NCBI GenBank assembly: GCA_015680685.1
Contig: MNCI01023368.1
Coordinates: forward strand, 67,217-121,243
Reading direction: 5' to 3'
Length of the DNA stretch: 54,027 nucleotides
Source: Gnetum montanum
Lineage: Eukaryota; Streptophyta; Gnetopsida; Gnetales; Gnetaceae
Shown in pieces: positions 20,631-31,610 of this stretch. The position numbers were made by a program, and so were the translations under genes. Every line of letters begins with the position of its first letter. The stretch's first letter is position 1. The notes beneath the pieces are model-generated. The model was not told the DNA's origin, did not search any database, and saw nothing but the letters and a program-made list of their open reading frames with translations.

Positions 20631-22282
20631 TCATTCTTACCTTTTCCGATTCTTTAATACCTCTTCAATTTCTTTTATATATTTTTTCACTTTCTTCATA
20701 AATTTTCTTATTCTTTCATATCTTTTATTATTTATAAAATTTTTCATTCTTTAAAAATTTTAATTTAAGAATGATGTATAATAAGTATTGATAATAAGCT
20801 AGATGTTATCCATACATGAAGAATTTTTTCTTCTGTTGTTTACTTATTAAAAGACTAATAGATATAGTGAGAACTATGTCATTCATTCTTGTGTTTCTAA
20901 TAATAAGAGATTCTTCTTATAGACATAATGTAATTATCATCACATAAAACTAAAATTAACTAATAATCATTATGCCTTAATGGAAAGGTGAATATCCAAG
21001 TGGAGATGAAGAAGGATGTGACATCAAGGAGATTTTTTTATTTTTTGTCCTTCTATGTGTATTAATTCTTCGTATGTTTATATCATTACTTATATTTTCA
21101 TTGCCATGGAAGCAAGTTATTTAACAATAATTGTTACCTAATTTCATGGAGATGACACTAGAGTGCATGGAGATGAACTTATAGTGTCATTGCTATGATA
21201 CTAAAAAGATATGTGATCCATGTTTGAAGCTAGCCCTCTAGCAAGGCAAGCAAAATAATTAATTGACCCACATAAGAATTAATATTCTTGGGGTACCACT
21301 GGAAAGACATGTTACCCATGCCTAAAGGTAGGCTACTTTAAGGAATCTCATGGTATCTTGGACAAGTTTCATCATATAACTAAAAAGACATTACCCATGC
21401 CTGAAGGTATACCACTAATCATATTAGCATTAGCTATGGGGCAAGAAAGACATGTTATCCATGCCTTACGACATCCCTTTAACCAATGGTTTAAAATTAA
21501 TTTTCATAATTAATTAACTATTAAAGTGAAAATACTACTTCCTTATTTTCTTTTGCCATGTAATGCTATCTTCATATGATTGTAATTTGTCTCATGGTAC
21601 TTATTTTAGAATGAAGCAATGGGATCTCACTGGTAAGTGGTATGGACTTAGTTTGGATCCTGGATGTAAAAAAATAATGATCACTCTAATCATGATCTAC
21701 ATAAAGGATCTATTATGCCTATGGTCAATACCTCACATCTTGTATTCTCTCATCATTGCACCTTACTGGCATATATAATTATAATTCCATGGTTCTAAAT
21801 AGCATAGTGTTGTTTTCTTATTGAGCTAATTCTAACATGTGTATATTGAAGGAAAAGTATGATTCTCATTCAATTCCTTAAGTTCTTACAAACACTTATA
21901 GAAGTGGTTATACAAGGGCTTTAAGAACAAAGTCTACTTTAGGGAGGATCCACTTGTATGAATTTTGTGTATCATACTTGACAACCAATCTTACATCATC
22001 TAGCTCATTCCTCGCTACTAGTTTACCCATTATATCATTCATATAACCCTCAATAGTCAATATACTTGACCATCTACATCAATAATAATGATTGACCTTA
22101 TATACCCTTTCATGCCGAAAAAATCTTATTTTTCATCACTCTAGACATTCCTATGTCAATTAAACCATCCATCAGTATCGTTCCTTAGCCAAAGACTCTT
22201 TAGATAGCCTTAGGACATTTCAGACATTGAGATTTATTAATATTTTTCCAAAAAAAAACAAAGTAAAAAAAATTTTCTTTAC
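20631..22282 (+). other. Non-coding 3' region of element F
   Basis: T-rich at 20630-20760, then the usual family 3' region with the GAGGATCCACTTG form of the conserved box (about 21941-21955). No gene is supported. Short open frames such as 21563-21778 have no known motif. Confidence 0.55.
21295..21470. repeat. Tripled ACATGTTACCCATGCC motif
   Basis: GGAAAGACATGTTACCCATG at 21301, a shortened AAAAGACATTACCCATGCCT near 21382 and GAAAGACATGTTATCCATGC near 21445. Spacing is 60-80 bp. B and D have a single copy at the matching place; A and C have none. Confidence 0.75.
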
Positions 22283-22420
22283 TAAGGTGATATCATAGCT
22301 ATGATATAGCATCACCTATGATACTACAACTACAATATCGTAGATACAGTATATTCAATATAATCCCCTACAAATACACACAACCATTAGCAAATTTTAG
22401 TCATTTTATTCCAAATGCCT
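22283..22420 (+). repeat. U3-like LTR remnant of element F
   Basis: AAGGTGATATCATAGCTATG and further GATAT/ATATCG words, then CCCCTACAAATACAC as a decayed TATA region and TTTTAGTCATTTTATTCC as R-like sequence. It resembles the U3 of G (33367 onwards) and B. The typical U5 half is not found after about 22420, so it is cut or replaced. Confidence 0.4.
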
Positions 22421-23079
22421 AGGGTGTTCATGTCATTTCTAAGCCAAAGAAACTTTAGAACTTCATATCTTCCATACCACATATCTGATTTGAGCCATTT
22501 TCAAATCCCTAAGCTCTTGGAGTGAACTTTTGTATCATGGGAAAATGTTGCATGAATTTGGGAATTTTAGTAACATTGGGATAGCTTTATTAAGAAGAAG
22601 GGTACTCATCTAACAATCTCATGTTTGAATTTTTCAATCTCATGCTTAAATTTGTTGAAGATCTTATTCTACTTTTAAGGCCAAGTACACTAATTTAATT
22701 AATCTTGTTAAAATCAAACTTGCATCTCCTAAGAATGTTGCATATTTTGACATTACAATGTTGTGTATTTTAATGTTTTCATGATGAATAAAATAATTCT
22801 AATTCCAACAGCTATGCAGAGCAAGAAGACTAAATAATTTTTACAAGTTAGAAAACCTTTTAAAACTTTAAAATTCTAGTATTAATTGATCCTCAATTAA
22901 ATTTGTCTTGAATTTTCCTAATCACTATCAAACTCAATTTGGGATTTTTTACAAATTTCAAACATTACAATCATGATTAAAAATAAAAATGATCACTATT
23001 TTTAATTTTGATGAAAACCCAAAATCCATGGAAGGGTTATAATCAATTAGGAATTTTTCCAAAATTTTTGAAATTAATG

Positions 23080-25230
23080 TAACCCTATTAATAATTACTA
23101 ATGCCTCCAAAAATAATTCCTCAAGCTACACGACCATCACAATCATGTGAGAAAAGAACCAAATACCAAAGAGATTGGAAAAATTAAAGAGATCAAACTC
23201 ACACTGAAGAACAAGAGGAACAATCATTCTTTATCTAGTAGTTGACATCCCAAATAGGACAATCTGTGCAAGCAAGGCTACAAAACCTCCACCAACCCCA
23301 AAACCTAGCAAGAAACTCATACATTTAGAGGACTATGTTAGGATCATCAAAAAAAAGTAAATGATATCTATAATCATCATGGAATTAAACTTTGGCCCAT
23401 TTTTTGAATTTTCTCTAGCATAAGTATGAAAGTAATTGGAGGCATCACTATTTTGGCTAATACTTTCCACAAATGGTGATTGGTACTAAGGAGAAACTTA
23501 GTAGTTTTGGTACAATAACAAAGATGATGCTACTATCAAGATCAAAGGTATAATAGTGCCATATTTAGTAGAGATCGTTGTGAAGACATTGAATTTGCCC
23601 AATGTTGATGCTATAATAACCTAAATTTCTACAAGATCAAATACAAATGTAATGAATCTTTGGTTAGAGAGAGATTATGAAAGCAAATATTAGGAATACA
23701 ATGAACTGTCCAGTACAGAGAAGATTTATTTCAAAATTAGCACATATCACATCTTCCCTACCAAGAGATTGAACATAATATCGATCTATGTTGTCAGTGC
23801 CATTTTAATGAGAAAGTCTTAAGCAAGCATGGCTCACCTAATCTTTCTAGTGATTCAAAGGAGATTCAAGGAGAAGAAATCACAAAAGCCAACACTCCCA
23901 TTTGCTTGTTTAATAAGGAAGCTATGCAAGTAAATAGCATTTTGGAGTATACTAATGATTTACCAAGAAAACCTTGAAATGCATCTTATACTAAAATCTT
24001 CAAGCCAACACTAGACAAAAAAAGATCAAATGGAAAAGCCACTAAGCATAGAGGAAACAGTAGTATCTATACTAGCAACAAACATATCAACCACAAGAAT
24101 AGGGTAAGTAGGGCTTAGTTCTTCAACATGAATAGTAGAACATAGAGATTATAGACTTTCCATGAGCCATTTCCAATAAATTATTGAAAATATGAGCTCC
24201 AAAAGTAGGAAACTGTTAAGCATATATAGGATAAGGGAAAAACTAAATAAACCTCTAGTGTCAATAAGACCTACAAGTGGCCAAATTTCCTTGTAATCAA
24301 CAAAAGAAAACTAGGCACAAAACATTTTACGTAATTTTTCATCATTTCATGTAATGCTAGAATTAGGAGAAGAAGCCACTATAATGGTCATGCAACACAA
24401 GATAAATAGCTGCAAAACTCATCACATACCATATCAAAGAAGATTTTGATGTCCCTGTAGTGCCACTAACTAATTTTTCAAGAGCCAAAGATGCTCAAGC
24501 AATAGCAAGAACATTTAGGAAGGCCAAGAACAAAGGAAAAGAAGTTATGACTGCAAAGAAACATGAAGATACCCTTGAAAAATTGATGTAGATAAGTCAG
24601 ATCATGGAGGATCTCTTTAACATTCTAGATGACATAACTATAGTTCAGTTTAAATTGATTTCTACTAAAGGGAAGTTAATATAATCTCCAACAAAAGGCT
24701 ACAATATGCTAAGTTTAAAATCCAAAAGTTGCAAAATGAATTAGTCATACTTAGGATTGAAAAACAAGATCAAGCAAACTATGTGGCACCAAAATACATA
24801 AAAACATTTAGGATAGAACAGGTTAAACAACTGATAGTCAAAAAAACATTAATTAAAGATGGAAAGAAAGAAGGCAACTTGAGAGGCATTAGTTGTAGAT
24901 GCTAAGATGTATGTCTATGCTAAACCAATTACTAAGTTAGATGAAGGAAACAAAGGCATATTACGAAAAATAGAAATTTGACATATGCTCAAAAGAAGGA
25001 CATGTTAGAAGAAAGCATTAAACAACTTATAAAAGAATTTTCTAGAGTCAACCTAGTGATTAAATAATTGACTAGAGAAAACAAGACCTTAGTAATGGAG
25101 AAAGTTCATGCCATCCAAGAAATGTTAACCACTGAAATTAGCATGTGGTAGTATGAGGCTAATAAACATGAGAAATTAAAGGAATACTTCTAAGACCAAG
25201 TATACATGCACAAATAGATTAATAAGAAAG
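23080..25230 (+). pseudogene. Unrecognised broken ORF of element G, left part
   Basis: It starts like MPPKIIPQATRPSQSCEKRT (about 23099) and continues, through frame changes, with MELNFGPFFEFSL and IGGITILANTFHKWW (about 23380-23480). Lys/Glu/Gln-rich text such as ARTFRKAKNKGKEVMTAKKH follows (about 24505-24565), with helix-like spacing. I do not recognise the family. It could be a gag-like or accessory product of a plant retroelement. Stops are frequent. Confidence 0.35.
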
Positions 25231-25235
25231 AATTC
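25231..25235. repeat. Target-site duplication AATTC of element C (left copy)
   Basis: AATTC at 25231-25235 directly left of TGATGAG, repeated at 32449-32453 directly right of CTCATCA. A perfect 5-bp duplication, the normal footprint of gypsy integrase, proves that both LTRs belong to one insertion. Confidence 0.92.
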
Positions 25236-26031
25236 TGATGAGTGGCAAGGTACCCCTACACTCAACCATACGAATATGAGTGTCTCATGCACGATCCGGT
25301 CAAACTCCAAGGACTAAGTGCTTACGCACCTTAATGGAACACTCAAGGTTAATCAATCGTTGTCTTCCCAAACTTACTTGTATTGTCATGGTTGTATGGT
25401 TAAGTAAGCTTGAGGTATATGATTTTTTATAACTTTTATATTTTTTATGTCTTATGCTAATAAAGGAAAGGGAAAGAGAACTAAGTGACTAACTAACATT
25501 AACTATTCATCAACTAAGTTCTAATTGTTCCTAACACCAGTATTTGTTCCCTCTTGCCGCACACATCTTGAACTAGTGCAACGCTACTGGGATTACCAAA
25601 CGCTAATCGTTACTGGGTTACCAAGCGCTACACGCATGCTCGAAGTGGTCGTACTGAGTGTACTTAGCTAAGAGGATCGAAGGTTGAGAGAGAGATTAAT
25701 TAACTAGGAAATCATTAAACATTCAACAATAATTAATTACTGATTAGCTTAATCTATATGCTACAAGATTTATCATAAAGTTCATCTTTATTGTCGTACA
25801 CAAATGTGTGCTCAGGTACAAATTGCTTGAATAAAGATACATTCACTCTATGACTCCTACTATGGGCACACAGAAATTATTCTAACTTTGGAATGATAAA
25901 ACTGCAAGAGTTTGGCTAAGGGTCTAAGTCTAACTACCTTGAACAAAGGGCACTGCCTCTTATTTATAGAACATGAGGCAAGATGCGATATCGTGGGTGA
26001 AATATTATGTACACGATATCGTAGCTCATCA
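25236..26031 (-). repeat. 3' LTR of element C
   Basis: 796 bp, TGATGAG...CTCATCA read in the plus direction. Two GATATCG palindromes remain in U3 (25985-26022), where the 5' LTR of the same element has about five, some decayed. The pair of CTGGG-TTACCAA-CGCTA words in U5 (25588-25632) is well preserved. Confidence 0.93.
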
Positions 26032-28010
26032 TACTCCCATGACTGAATAAAAACTCATCCTCGAGTTCCTTACAAAATATTGGGATGGTATGGGATTATT
26101 GACTTGAATGACAACTAATGGTGAATGGGATGACATGTAAATGGATTAATCATTACCATACATGACAATATTAGTGTTCATGACTACAAGAATGAACACT
26201 ATACACAATTGACATCTAGCATTATTTGGCAATTGAGAGAGAAGAGAAAGAGAGAGAGAGAAGAAGAGAAGAAGATGTGTTGCTGTTGATGGTAGGATTA
26301 CACCTTCTATTGTCCATCCATAACTGTGCCATCAATCTTATTCCTTGCACAACTGTTCTAGCACCAGTCCATCCTAAGTGTTTCCTCCAAGTCTAGTCCA
26401 TTGTTGTATGATTGCCATCTGCACACACAACACTGTCACATATGAGTAAGGATAAGTAAATCACAATACAATTGATACCTTTCCTTGGTGTAAGGTACAT
26501 TGGCTGAGTTGTGATATGGCTAATATGGATTCTAGAGATATAACACTAGTGACTACCCAAGGTGTAGGGGTTAGGAGAAAATTGAAAAAACTGGACCAGG
26601 ACCCCCATGACTAAGAGCGATCCTCTGATAGCGATAGAATGGACAAAGATAAGGAATAAGAAAGATGGAGAAAAAGAAAAAATAGAAATGCTGATAAAAT
26701 GGATGTCAGAAGTGGGAATGAACAAAACAAATATTGATTGCTAAAACGTTTAAGGGAAAGAAGTTAACTGATGCACCAAATAGGAATGCCAGTGGGTCAT
26801 CCCCAAAGCAAGCTCATGCCCTTTATGCCCTAACAAGCCCACATTCAAAGAGTCCGTAGGCTCTGGAAATGTCATTCAGAAGCAAGAGTTAAAGTCTTAA
26901 CCATAAGAATTTACCCAAAAGACAACAATGCATCAACCAAAATATAGACTACTGATACAACTAGCAATGAGGTGGAAAATGGAGAAAGAATGATGGGAAG
27001 AAGAGAATGGAATGGAGTTCCAAGAACAAGGTAGTGTACAGCCCCTTGTGTCTTTATGGTTGATGTGACTTAGTAGATCTCATTCTAAATACAGCCTCAA
27101 ACAATCCACATCTAGTGTCTTCACATTAATACACTTGGCCAATCCATCCACTTGAAGTGACAAGAATGCATTCACCAAAGAGTCACCACCATTCCGAGAG
27201 AGTGAGCAGGGAAAAGTAGAAAGCGAGAAAGGACCTTAGTTAGAGGGAACATGTTTGTTTAGTTCCATAACCAGTGCTTGTAGCCTAGATGATTATTTTA
27301 TCTAAGGGGTGTGCTTTGAATTCTCACTATTTTTTTTTATTTTTTTATTTTTATTTTTTTGCGTGAGAACCACAGCATGCAAAGACTTATTCTTTTTATT
27401 AGCTTAGCTTCCCGATAATGGAGCAATGTCAGAATGGTAAGGAAAACTCAAGACGAAAACATCCAAGCACCCAAGAGAATGGCCAACACAAATGCATCAA
27501 ATCCCCTTAAAGTCACACCCTTTTCAGTCCTTGAGTCCTTCCTCAGTTTGAGAAATGCCTAGTTACCAATTCGTTAATAGTTTTATTATGAAGAAAGGGA
27601 CCATACAATTCCAAGCCAAGAGAGACCATAGAAATTTATGAATGCATGCATGACATGGACTCATTTCATGTTATATCAAAAGAACCATACCTTAGTATCA
27701 ACATTATAACTCAAAGGTAAAAACCAAACATTAGCAATCAATAGAATACAGTTCATACCACCATCAGGAGCACTTATTAGGTGATGAACCTAAAAAAACA
27801 AATAAAACAAAAATCAAAACAAAACAAAAATAAAAAAAAAGAAAAATAAACAATCACACAAAGAAATAAAAAAGTATAACAATGTTGCAAAACAAAAAAA
27901 AGAAAAGTTAAAGAAATTTGTAAAAAAAAATGTGTAAAACAAAAACTTAAAAAGAAAAAGAAACTGAGGGCCTCAATTGGTTAGCAAAGATGGCCATCTC
28001 CCCCATGACT
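26032..28010 (-). other. Polypurine tract and non-coding 3' region of element C
   Basis: Directly beside the 3' LTR the minus strand reads CAGTCATGGGAGTA, the polypurine tract. The rest is collinear with the 3' region of A: conserved box at about 26791-26830, GA repeats (26230-26270), and an A/T homopolymer zone (27325-27360 and 27790-27960). No gene is supported. Confidence 0.7.
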
Positions 28011-28229
28011 GAGTTGGAAGGGGGAGATCCAAAATAGTGAGCAGGGTCATCCCTTCTCAGAGGTATTATGTGCATTGATTGTTCTAAATTCATGGTAAGG
28101 TTTGGTTTGTTGCACATTGACTAACAATTTCTTATTAAGGTTTTTGTATGTCTTTTTTAGGAATTTCCAACTTCCCACAATTAATGTTTTCCAGGTTAAG
28201 GTTTGGAAGTTGGCAACGAACTTGCTCTA

Positions 28230-28900
28230 GTGCATCTATGCTTTTGATGTAAGCACTAGTTATTTCCTCAGTTAGTTCCATGCACGTTAGTGAGTTGCTC
28301 TCTTAATTAGCTATTAGCCACTGCATGTCTCTTTCTCATGTGGCTGCTGCATATAAGAACTTTTGTAGGTTAAGGTCTTGTGCACACTAGTTGCATGCAA
28401 GCAATGCTAAACCTTACTCAACCCATGATCTCTGCACATAATTGCACCTTGTATCACTATATGTGATGCATGGAACCTTCTTCTTCTTGACCTTTCCAAA
28501 AGTGTTCTCCTTAGATATTTCTAGGAAAAGATCGTAGATTCCTAGACGTGCATCTACAGTACTTAGCCATGCCCTTCCCATTATTATTGGGAAGTCCCCT
28601 TTATCATTATTCACTTGTATCACTAGGAAATCAGCTAGGTACGACCACCCACACACAATGGTAATGATGTCCTCCATCAATCCCAAGGGAATAGTGATGT
28701 ATTGGTCGACCAGCTCTAGGCGAATGTTGCTCTTTCTTAATGGAGGTAGGTTTTAGGCTTTGTACATCTCTTGTGATATTAGGTTGACTCTGGAACCTAA
28801 GTCCAAAAGAGCTTTACATGGCTCATTCCCAACGACTTGGAGATAGATTAGAGAGCTTTCAGGATTAGAGAATTTCCTAAGAAGGTGGCCCACCTTAAGC
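28230..28900 (-). pseudogene. Protease and linker of element C
   Basis: Minus strand: CKALLDLGSRVNLISQEM (about 28815-28760), then VDQYITIPLGLMEDI, VCGWSYLADFLVIQVNN, FPIIMGRAWLSTVDARL and PCITYSDTRCN. An active enzyme has D-S/T-G at the first motif. Here the Ser codon TCA is TTA (Leu), which should abolish activity. The linker LTCMELTEEITSAYIKSIDA follows. About 120 bp later the 3' region begins, so RT onwards is deleted. Confidence 0.82.
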
Positions 28901-29176
28901 TAGTCAGTAACGACATGTGTTAACATAACCGTATGCATTGATCTTGGTGTTTGATTTGAAGGGAGCTCTGAAGCCTTATTTGATGGGGAGGCGTTTAGAG
29001 GTTCAACCGCTTGTGGTTGTGAGGGCTTGGTTGGACTTTTGGTTCTAAAGATAGGTCTTTCTTCATACGGTTGTCAGCACCAATAGCAGGTTGAAGATTC
29101 ACAGCCCTCGTGGCATTGCATTGATGCGGTTGAGTAGGGAATTCCCCTTGCATTGCTGGAGCAGGTGGTAATGGAG

Positions 29177-31465
29177 CTATCGTTGTGAGAGTTGTGGATG
29201 GATTTGAAGGATGGTATGCTTGTGGGTTATCTCCCCTAGGAGAAGAAGTACTATAATACTCCTAAGCTTGGTAGTGATGTTGTGATGTAACATGACTAAC
29301 AGAGTCACGTGGAGAGATTGGATGCTGCACGTAGTAGCCATATGGATCCAGTTTCCAGTAGGGGTATTGTTGCCTTGGTGATGGCATCCCCCATGACTAT
29401 GGGTATTGCCACTGTTTTTGTTGCTCAACAGGTTGTGGTGGAGTTCCACCTGGATAATATGTTAAAAGTTGGTGGAACTACCTTGGGTTACCTTGGGGAT
29501 AAGGTAACCATCGAGGTGCTTGCCATTTATTAAGTCGTGGGTTGAGTGCATACACCCCAGACTCTTGTAGATGTGAGATCACTGGGCAACATCCCTTAGG
29601 ATGGTCGTATTGGCATATCTCACATCCACCATCATTGTCCGTGTCTGAATCCACATCCTCTTCTGTGATGGTCATTTTTCCCTTACCCTTGTTACATGCA
29701 TTATCCACTTCTCTCTTTTTCTTTTTGTCATGGTCACTACCTTGCTCCCTAAACTCCTCTACAATTTTAAGAATAGTTTCAAACCTACTATCCAGGGAGT
29801 CTCACATTTGGTCTACCTTTGCCGATATTTTCTGTTGTTAAATTTTGGAGTGGCAAAGTTTTCCTATTCACCATCTCTTCGAGTGGTGACTCTTCTTCCT
29901 CCTCACAAAATCTCACTCCCCTTTTTTTGGAGGGAAGGGTCTCGGTTTTACTCTTCTGCACTTTCTCTTTTTCATAGCTCACCTTCTTCTTTGGCTACTT
30001 GCTCTAGCAATATATGAATTTGATGAGACCTAAGCTCTGATAATCTTCCTTGGGCATATGTTCCAAGGATTCTTCTTGTTTCATGCCTAAGTCCATCCAC
30101 GACATGGCATAGTTGATCCCATTGTGAATAACCATGGCTAGGGCAACGATGTAATAGTGCATAATAGCGGCCCATGGCAGCATCCAAGGGTTCATGATTT
30201 CCTTACTTCCATCCTTGGATTTTCTTCCATAGGTTAAACACTCGGGAGTACATTTGGTACTTATCATTGAACAGTTCTAACATTGTACTCCACCTCCAAA
30301 TGGATTCTAGTTCTAAGGACCGATACTAGCTTTCTGCTTCTTTCACTAGTGTCCTTGGGAACAGCTTTAGCTTTTTCCATTCGTTTTCTATGTTTTGCAA
30401 GGCACATGCATCATGGAATTCTTGTAAATGATTTTGAGGATTAGCATTGTATCCCCCTTCAAATCTTGGGATGTTGTTCATGTCTAACCTCTTGATCTTA
30501 CTATCTTTTTGGTGCCTTGTTGGAACTCTTACAGCCTCCATTATATCTAGCATCCTTCTAGTTGCGAGTAGGGGTTCTTCGTGGTCATCTCATTCATAGC
30601 ATCCATGGTATCTACGTGGTTCCCTACTCTCCCTTCTTCTATGCCCTGATTCCTTAGAGTTCCCTCGTCCTCATTCTCGATTGTCTCATCGATGTTTTTC
30701 ACTCTATTTTCCTTTATCCTCATGATTGGTTTCCTTATGACTACGTCCGGATACTGAAGGAGAGGGTGAAGGTGATGATGAAGGTAAAGAAGAAGGAGAA
30801 CCATCGTCATGACGGTGTTTTCTACTTTCTCTTAGGTGGTCTTGGCCTTGATCGTGATCACGATCAGAACATCCGCCCTTATGGTGTGTTTGTGTTCCTT
30901 CTTTGAACACTTCGTGTTCGTGGGTATCAGAACCAGGGTTGTGAACAGTTGAGTGGAGGTTCTGATACACCACCTCCTAACCATCGTTAGGAGGAGAAAC
31001 ATCATTTTGTGGGGAACTTGTTGAAGCAGGTTCACCACCCTCAATTTTGCTCAAAGCGTGTGGAGCATCATGGGGCCATTTACCCTTCAAGGATGTATGG
31101 TATCTCTCATATCGCAAGTCCCTTTGACGTTTTGCTTCTGTGGGATGATAGTCCCTTGTGTCATGATCACATGCAACGTATTCTACGTATAAAAGTGGCA
31201 TGTCTATTCATGTGAGAGCACGAAGAAGCATGTTGGGGACTGATCGGTCTGGGGGCAACACTATGTTACCCTCCAAGTCTCTCCAACGCAGTTGTTCATC
31301 TTGGTGGAGAATAAAGGTGAAATCAGGTACATACTCATCGTGATGAGTATATACCACACAAAATTGTTGAGGAACTAGTGGATCTTGGTTACGTGTATTA
31401 TGCTACCGACTACCTCTTGTGTTAGTCCTAGGCGGTGAAATGCTCTTATGCGAAGAAGAAGACAT
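29177..31465 (-). pseudogene. gag of element C
   Basis: An ATG at 31465 opens MSSSSHKSISPPRTNTRG. The same frame continues to about 29970 with only a few stops, several of them TAG or TGA from CAG/CGA. An acidic/Ser-rich spacer (30750-30970) is followed by the conserved gag domain: IPRFEGGYNANPQNHLQEF and HDACALQNIENEWKKL (30480-30370), then AAMGRYYALLHRCPSHGYSQ, LCHVVDGLRHETRRIL and YAQGRLSELRSHQI (30180-30010). Downstream, after frame changes, comes a CCHC knuckle CEICQYDHPKGCC (about 29625-29587) and a Pro/Gln/Tyr-rich tail to 29177. The domain order is that of Athila/Tat-type gag. Confidence 0.8.
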
Positions 31466-31590
31466 TTTTGTCTTATTCGGTGTGCAATGTACCGTTGTCT
31501 TAGCTTTCTTTGATTAACTCTAAGGGTTCGTTCTAACATTCCAATGATATGGATGATTTTCCATGTTCTACATAGTGCACAAACAACTAA

Positions 31591-31609
31591 GTCCCTGGCA
31601 ATAGTGCCA
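31591..31609 (-). promoter_or_regulatory. Primer-binding site of element C
   Basis: The minus strand reads TGGCACTATTGCCAGGGAC one base inside the 5' LTR. Three transitions turn it into TGGCGCCGTTGCCGGGGA-like sequence, the complement of the 3' end of plant tRNA-Asp, used by the Athila/Tat group. Confidence 0.8.
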
Positions 31610-31610
31610 A

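Larger units (their letters stand above)
17901..22420 (+). mobile_element. Element F: oldest visible Ty3/gypsy copy, right part
   Basis: Contains protease, reverse transcriptase, RNase H and the start of integrase, then a T-rich stretch, a non-coding 3' region and a U3-like LTR start near 22283. Its left half would be beyond B, outside the window. It is the outermost layer of the nest. Decay is strong. The right limit is uncertain (22420-22612). Confidence 0.65.
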
